Shown: piece after piece, positions 61,739-64,000 of the stretch
How the letters are laid out: each line of letters begins with the position of its first letter
Numbering within the stretch: position 1 is the first letter of the stretch
NCBI GenBank assembly: GCA_964510575.1
Contig: CAZECN010000008.1
Location: 1 to 64,000 of the forward strand
Direction of reading: 5' to 3'
DNA length: 64,000 bases
From: CALKYB01 sp964510575
Lineage (GTDB): Bacteria > Bdellovibrionota_C > UBA2361 > SZUA-149 > CALKYB01
Position numbers and translations under genes: made by a program
The notes under the pieces: generated by a model
Databases searched by the model: none
What the model was told of the DNA's origin: nothing
Seen by the model: only the letters and a program-made list of their open reading frames with translations

Positions 61739-62829
61739 TAGTCGTACTCCGAACCAAATAGAAAGAATAGACCAATCAGTGTGTAGATAATATTAGCCGT
61801 CCAAGCGCTAATTGTAACTGGAAGAATACCGGCAGCGCCCAGGGAGCAGCTAAAGGCGTGGAGCACGTGGTAGCCAAATCCAAGACCTAAGCCGGCTATT
61901 AGGCTCGCAGTCATAGTTCCCGAGCGCGCAGGAAACAAAGCGAAAGGAAAAGCTGTAAGCACTACAATGAGGTTCACTAGAGGGAAAGAAAGCTTGGAGG
62001 CTAGGTCAACCTTTTGTGGGGTTACAGGTATACCTTCAGATTCCAGTTTCTCAGTGTATTCAGACAATTCAAGAAAACTCATCGCCTCAGGTCTTCTCTT
62101 GTAATTGTAAAAGTCTTCCGGGAGCTCGCCAATAACCAAAGGAGCCCTTTTTAGAAAACTTTGTTCAACCGCTCCAGAGGTAGGAATGGTTCTTTCAATT
62201 ATATCTTCCATCACCCAACCAATTTCTGGCCGACCCCAAGAAGCTTGTTTAGCTTCAGTGAGTCGAGTGAGGTCAAAACTTTCATTTACTTCCAGAATTG
62301 CCAAGTCTCGCAGAATAGCAAAGCGGGAGTCGTAATAGTCTACCTTGAAAAATCTATTGTCGTTTCTAAACCAGAAGTTACTTCTACTGTAGGCACCAGT
62401 TTCAGCTTTCTTTCTAATATCAAGATAGTAAAGTTGTTGCAGGCGGTCGCTTGACCAGGGTACAATTGTTTCTCCGCCCAGGAAGACCCCTAGCCAAATA
62501 ATAGTGCCTCCTACCAAGAGGGGTTTGATGATACTGAACATGCTTGCCCCGCAGGCCCTCATAGCAGTTACTTCTGATAGCTGGGTTAATTTTCCTACAG
62601 AGAGCAAAACCGCAATTAAAACTGCAACTGGTGACATTACCTGCAAGATAAAGGGAATTTTGTAGAGCATATAGCTGATAACTTGCAGTATAGTCGCGCC
62701 TTCTTTGATGAAATTGTCTACCCTTTCAAAGAATTCAAAAACTATGAAAACCGCAGAAAAAATAAGGAGACACACGACAAACACGTTGAAGAACTGCCTG
62801 AAGATATATTTCTCTAAAGTGTTAAACAT
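61738..62829 (-). CDS. lptG: LPS export permease LptG
   Basis: LptF and LptG form the inner-membrane channel of the LptB2FG ABC transporter, which extracts LPS. Start ATG 62829 (MFNTLEKYIFRQFF) gives 363 residues with the family N-terminus; the longer frame to 62874 lies inside lptF. Three membrane segments at the N-terminal half (to about 120), a periplasmic beta-jellyroll (about 130-260) and three more segments from about 270 match the YjgP/YjgQ layout. It overlaps lptF by 8 bp. Confidence 0.88.
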   Translation of the reverse strand: MFNTLEKYIFRQFFNVFVVCLLIFSAVFIVFEFFERVDNFIKEGATILQVISYMLYKIPFILQVMSPVAVLIAVLLSVGKLTQLSEVTAMRACGASMFSIIKPLLVGGTIIWLGVFLGGETIVPWSSDRLQQLYYLDIRKKAETGAYSRSNFWFRNDNRFFKVDYYDSRFAILRDLAILEVNESFDLTRLTEAKQASWGRPEIGWVMEDIIERTIPTSGAVEQSFLKRAPLVIGELPEDFYNYKRRPEAMSFLELSEYTEKLESEGIPVTPQKVDLASKLSFPLVNLIVVLTAFPFALFPARSGTMTASLIAGLGLGFGYHVLHAFSCSLGAAGILPVTISAWTANIIYTLIGLFFLFGSEYD

Positions 62830-64000
62830 TAAATCGCCTTTGGATCGCGCTTGGAATGTTAGAGATTTTCTCAAAAGCTGTCCCGAGAGCCTGACCTACT
62901 GTAAGCCATTTTTCTGAGCCGATTTGTTTAAATAACCAAGCAGCTAAGGCAAAAAACAAAAGGTTAGGAACCCACATGGCAAGCCAGGCAGGGGCGATAG
63001 ATTCATTGCCCAGGGCGGTTCCTAGTGCAAGTCCCAAATAGTAAAGAATAATAGCAAGCACCCCTACAATTATTGTAGCTGACATGCCCCAAGAAAAATC
63101 TCCTCGACTAGGTTGGATTCCTAGACACATAGCGACCAGAGCCACAGCAATACAAGCAACCGGCAAAGCGATTCTTCGGTGCCACTCAACTTTATAGCGA
63201 GCAAGCTGTTTGAGTTCTTCCGAGCCCAGCATGTCTTGTTTAGATTTAAGTTCTTTGAGGTTTGCGCTTAGCTCCGGCATGGTTAACTCCGAAGATACTT
63301 TACCGTCTCGGGTTTTTTCCCCTCCAGTAAGCTCATCGGTGGATAGGTTAACGTTTTCTATATCAAAGCTGGTCACGTTAAAATTTTGACCTCCGCCCTC
63401 AAAAACTTTTCCCTGGTAGAGACGAAGGCTTAGCCTTCTGTTTGAGCTGTCACTAATCAGTAGGCCAGAACGAGCTACTGAGTACTTGGGTTGATCTGGT
63501 TTTAAACTGTCTGAGATCAATATTTTTTCAAGCACTGCCCCGTCATCTTCAATATTTTCTGCATAAACAGTCAGCGGGCCAAAGCTATTGAATACTCCTG
63601 GTAGTAGGCCTGACCTAGCCTGCATCGTGGCCAATTGAAAAAGTCCGGTGCCCAGACGATGATTAGCCTTAGGTGTAACAAAGAAGGTCATCAAGAGAGT
63701 GAGCAACATTATTAAGGTCGAGAATAGGATTATTGGCCTCACCAGCTGTCCGAGACTCAGTCCACTGGCTCGTACCACGACGATTTCACTATCACTACTG
63801 AGCCTGCCGAAGGCTATTACAACCCCTAGAAGGGTGGACATTGGTAGCGCCACCTCAAGAAACCTTGGAATGACGCAGGAAAATAAAGTTAGGATTTCAA
63901 CGAAGGGAGCGTTTTTGCTGACGATTAGTTCAACAAGTTTCAGAACTCGAAACAAAAAAAGAATCCCGGTGAAAACCACCAAGGAGATTAGGAAAGGAAA
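62822..64000 (-). CDS. lptF: LPS export permease LptF (5' end beyond the window)
   Basis: The frame stays open to the window edge, so the N-terminus is missing: reading from 64000 gives FPFLISLVVFTGILFLFRVLKL, the first membrane segment. The internal TTG at 63982 is not the true start. The visible 393 residues show the three N-terminal membrane segments (with FGRLSSDSEIVVVRASGLSLGQL, a coupling-helix-like motif), the jellyroll domain and three C-terminal segments, followed by a basic tail. LptG and panC follow. Confidence 0.9.
   Translation of the reverse strand, partial: FPFLISLVVFTGILFLFRVLKLVELIVSKNAPFVEILTLFSCVIPRFLEVALPMSTLLGVVIAFGRLSSDSEIVVVRASGLSLGQLVRPIILFSTLIMLLTLLMTFFVTPKANHRLGTGLFQLATMQARSGLLPGVFNSFGPLTVYAENIEDDGAVLEKILISDSLKPDQPKYSVARSGLLISDSSNRRLSLRLYQGKVFEGGGQNFNVTSFDIENVNLSTDELTGGEKTRDGKVSSELTMPELSANLKELKSKQDMLGSEELKQLARYKVEWHRRIALPVACIAVALVAMCLGIQPSRGDFSWGMSATIIVGVLAIILYYLGLALGTALGNESIAPAWLAMWVPNLLFFALAAWLFKQIGSEKWLTVGQALGTAFEKISNIPSAIQRRFNV

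Noticed and set aside
1..64000. tRNA, rRNA, CRISPR arrays, transposases and phage genes
   Set aside because: Looked for cloverleaf-like sequence, regular direct repeats and mobile-element proteins; none could be supported.

Overview
The window reads as one stretch of an uncultured Gram-negative (diderm, LPS-bearing) bacterial chromosome of moderate, slightly AT-leaning composition. LptD, LptF and LptG homologues, lipobox signal peptides, FtsEX/EnvC and an Mre/PBP2/RodA rod system support this. I cannot place it in a phylum; the gene mix would suit a proteobacterial or delta-like marine lineage. A run of exactly 100 N at 31780-31879 shows the record is a scaffold, probably metagenome derived. 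Almost all of it is core chromosome, densely packed with many 1-20 bp start/stop overlaps. I see no transposase, integrase, phage, toxin-antitoxin, CRISPR, rRNA or tRNA gene.

Layout. 1-6 kb: a gene end, then mreB-mreC-mreD-mrdA-rodA (cell elongation). 6-11 kb: aroF, maf, yggS, proC, yggT, a FmdB zinc-ribbon protein and a TSUP exporter. 11-15 kb (minus): a 2-hydroxyacid dehydrogenase-like protein, lipocalin, recO and mgtE. 15.5-24 kb: grpE, dnaK, dnaJ, an LppC/LpoA-like lipoprotein and lon (protein quality control plus envelope). 24.5-32 kb: ftsE-ftsX-envC-like-ctpA-tlyA-PMT-like glycosyltransferase, a division and cell-wall hydrolysis cluster. 32-34.4 kb: a DUF2520 protein, an orphan 127-aa protein and DedA. 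34.7-38.8 kb (minus): a three-gene signalling unit (hybrid histidine kinase, HDOD-GAF protein, single receiver). 39-46 kb: putA, a small membrane protein, and the two subunits of a methylcrotonyl-CoA-type carboxylase (proline and leucine catabolism). 46.3-48.8 kb (minus): FlgM-like protein, pgk, Nif3-like protein. 49-57.7 kb: accD, lptD, then a nucleotide-sugar cluster (RmlB-like SDR, RmlD, mannose-1-phosphate guanylyltransferase, Gmd, Rmd) that could make GDP-D-rhamnose-type sugars for surface glycans. 58-64 kb: a cyclopropane-synthase-like methyltransferase, an LpxL-type acyltransferase, an orphan 105-aa gene with its own promoter and terminator, then panC, lptG, lptF (minus).

The main unexplained signal is a dispersed family of structured repeats in the intergenic DNA. 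Two full copies (A, about 33.01-33.29 kb; B, 57.67-57.94 kb) share the same order: a hairpin whose loop carries TTGAAATTTCGG, a six-bp mini-hairpin, and a 13-bp hairpin whose loop carries CGAAATTT five bases before the 3' arm. The stem sequences differ between copies while base pairing is kept (three double compensatory changes in 13 pairs), and the two loop motifs are complementary to each other. A third, shorter copy (C, about 11.13-11.18 kb, minus strand) matches A at 39 of 49 positions, and a fourth candidate lies at the end of putA. No gene in the window explains them. They look like a structured RNA family or a non-autonomous mobile element with selected secondary structure. Secondary items worth attention are the 105-aa gene with an 18-bp leader hairpin, a FlgM-like gene with a hairpin-rich 3' region and no flagellar genes nearby, and evidence that the 100-N gap is artificial.
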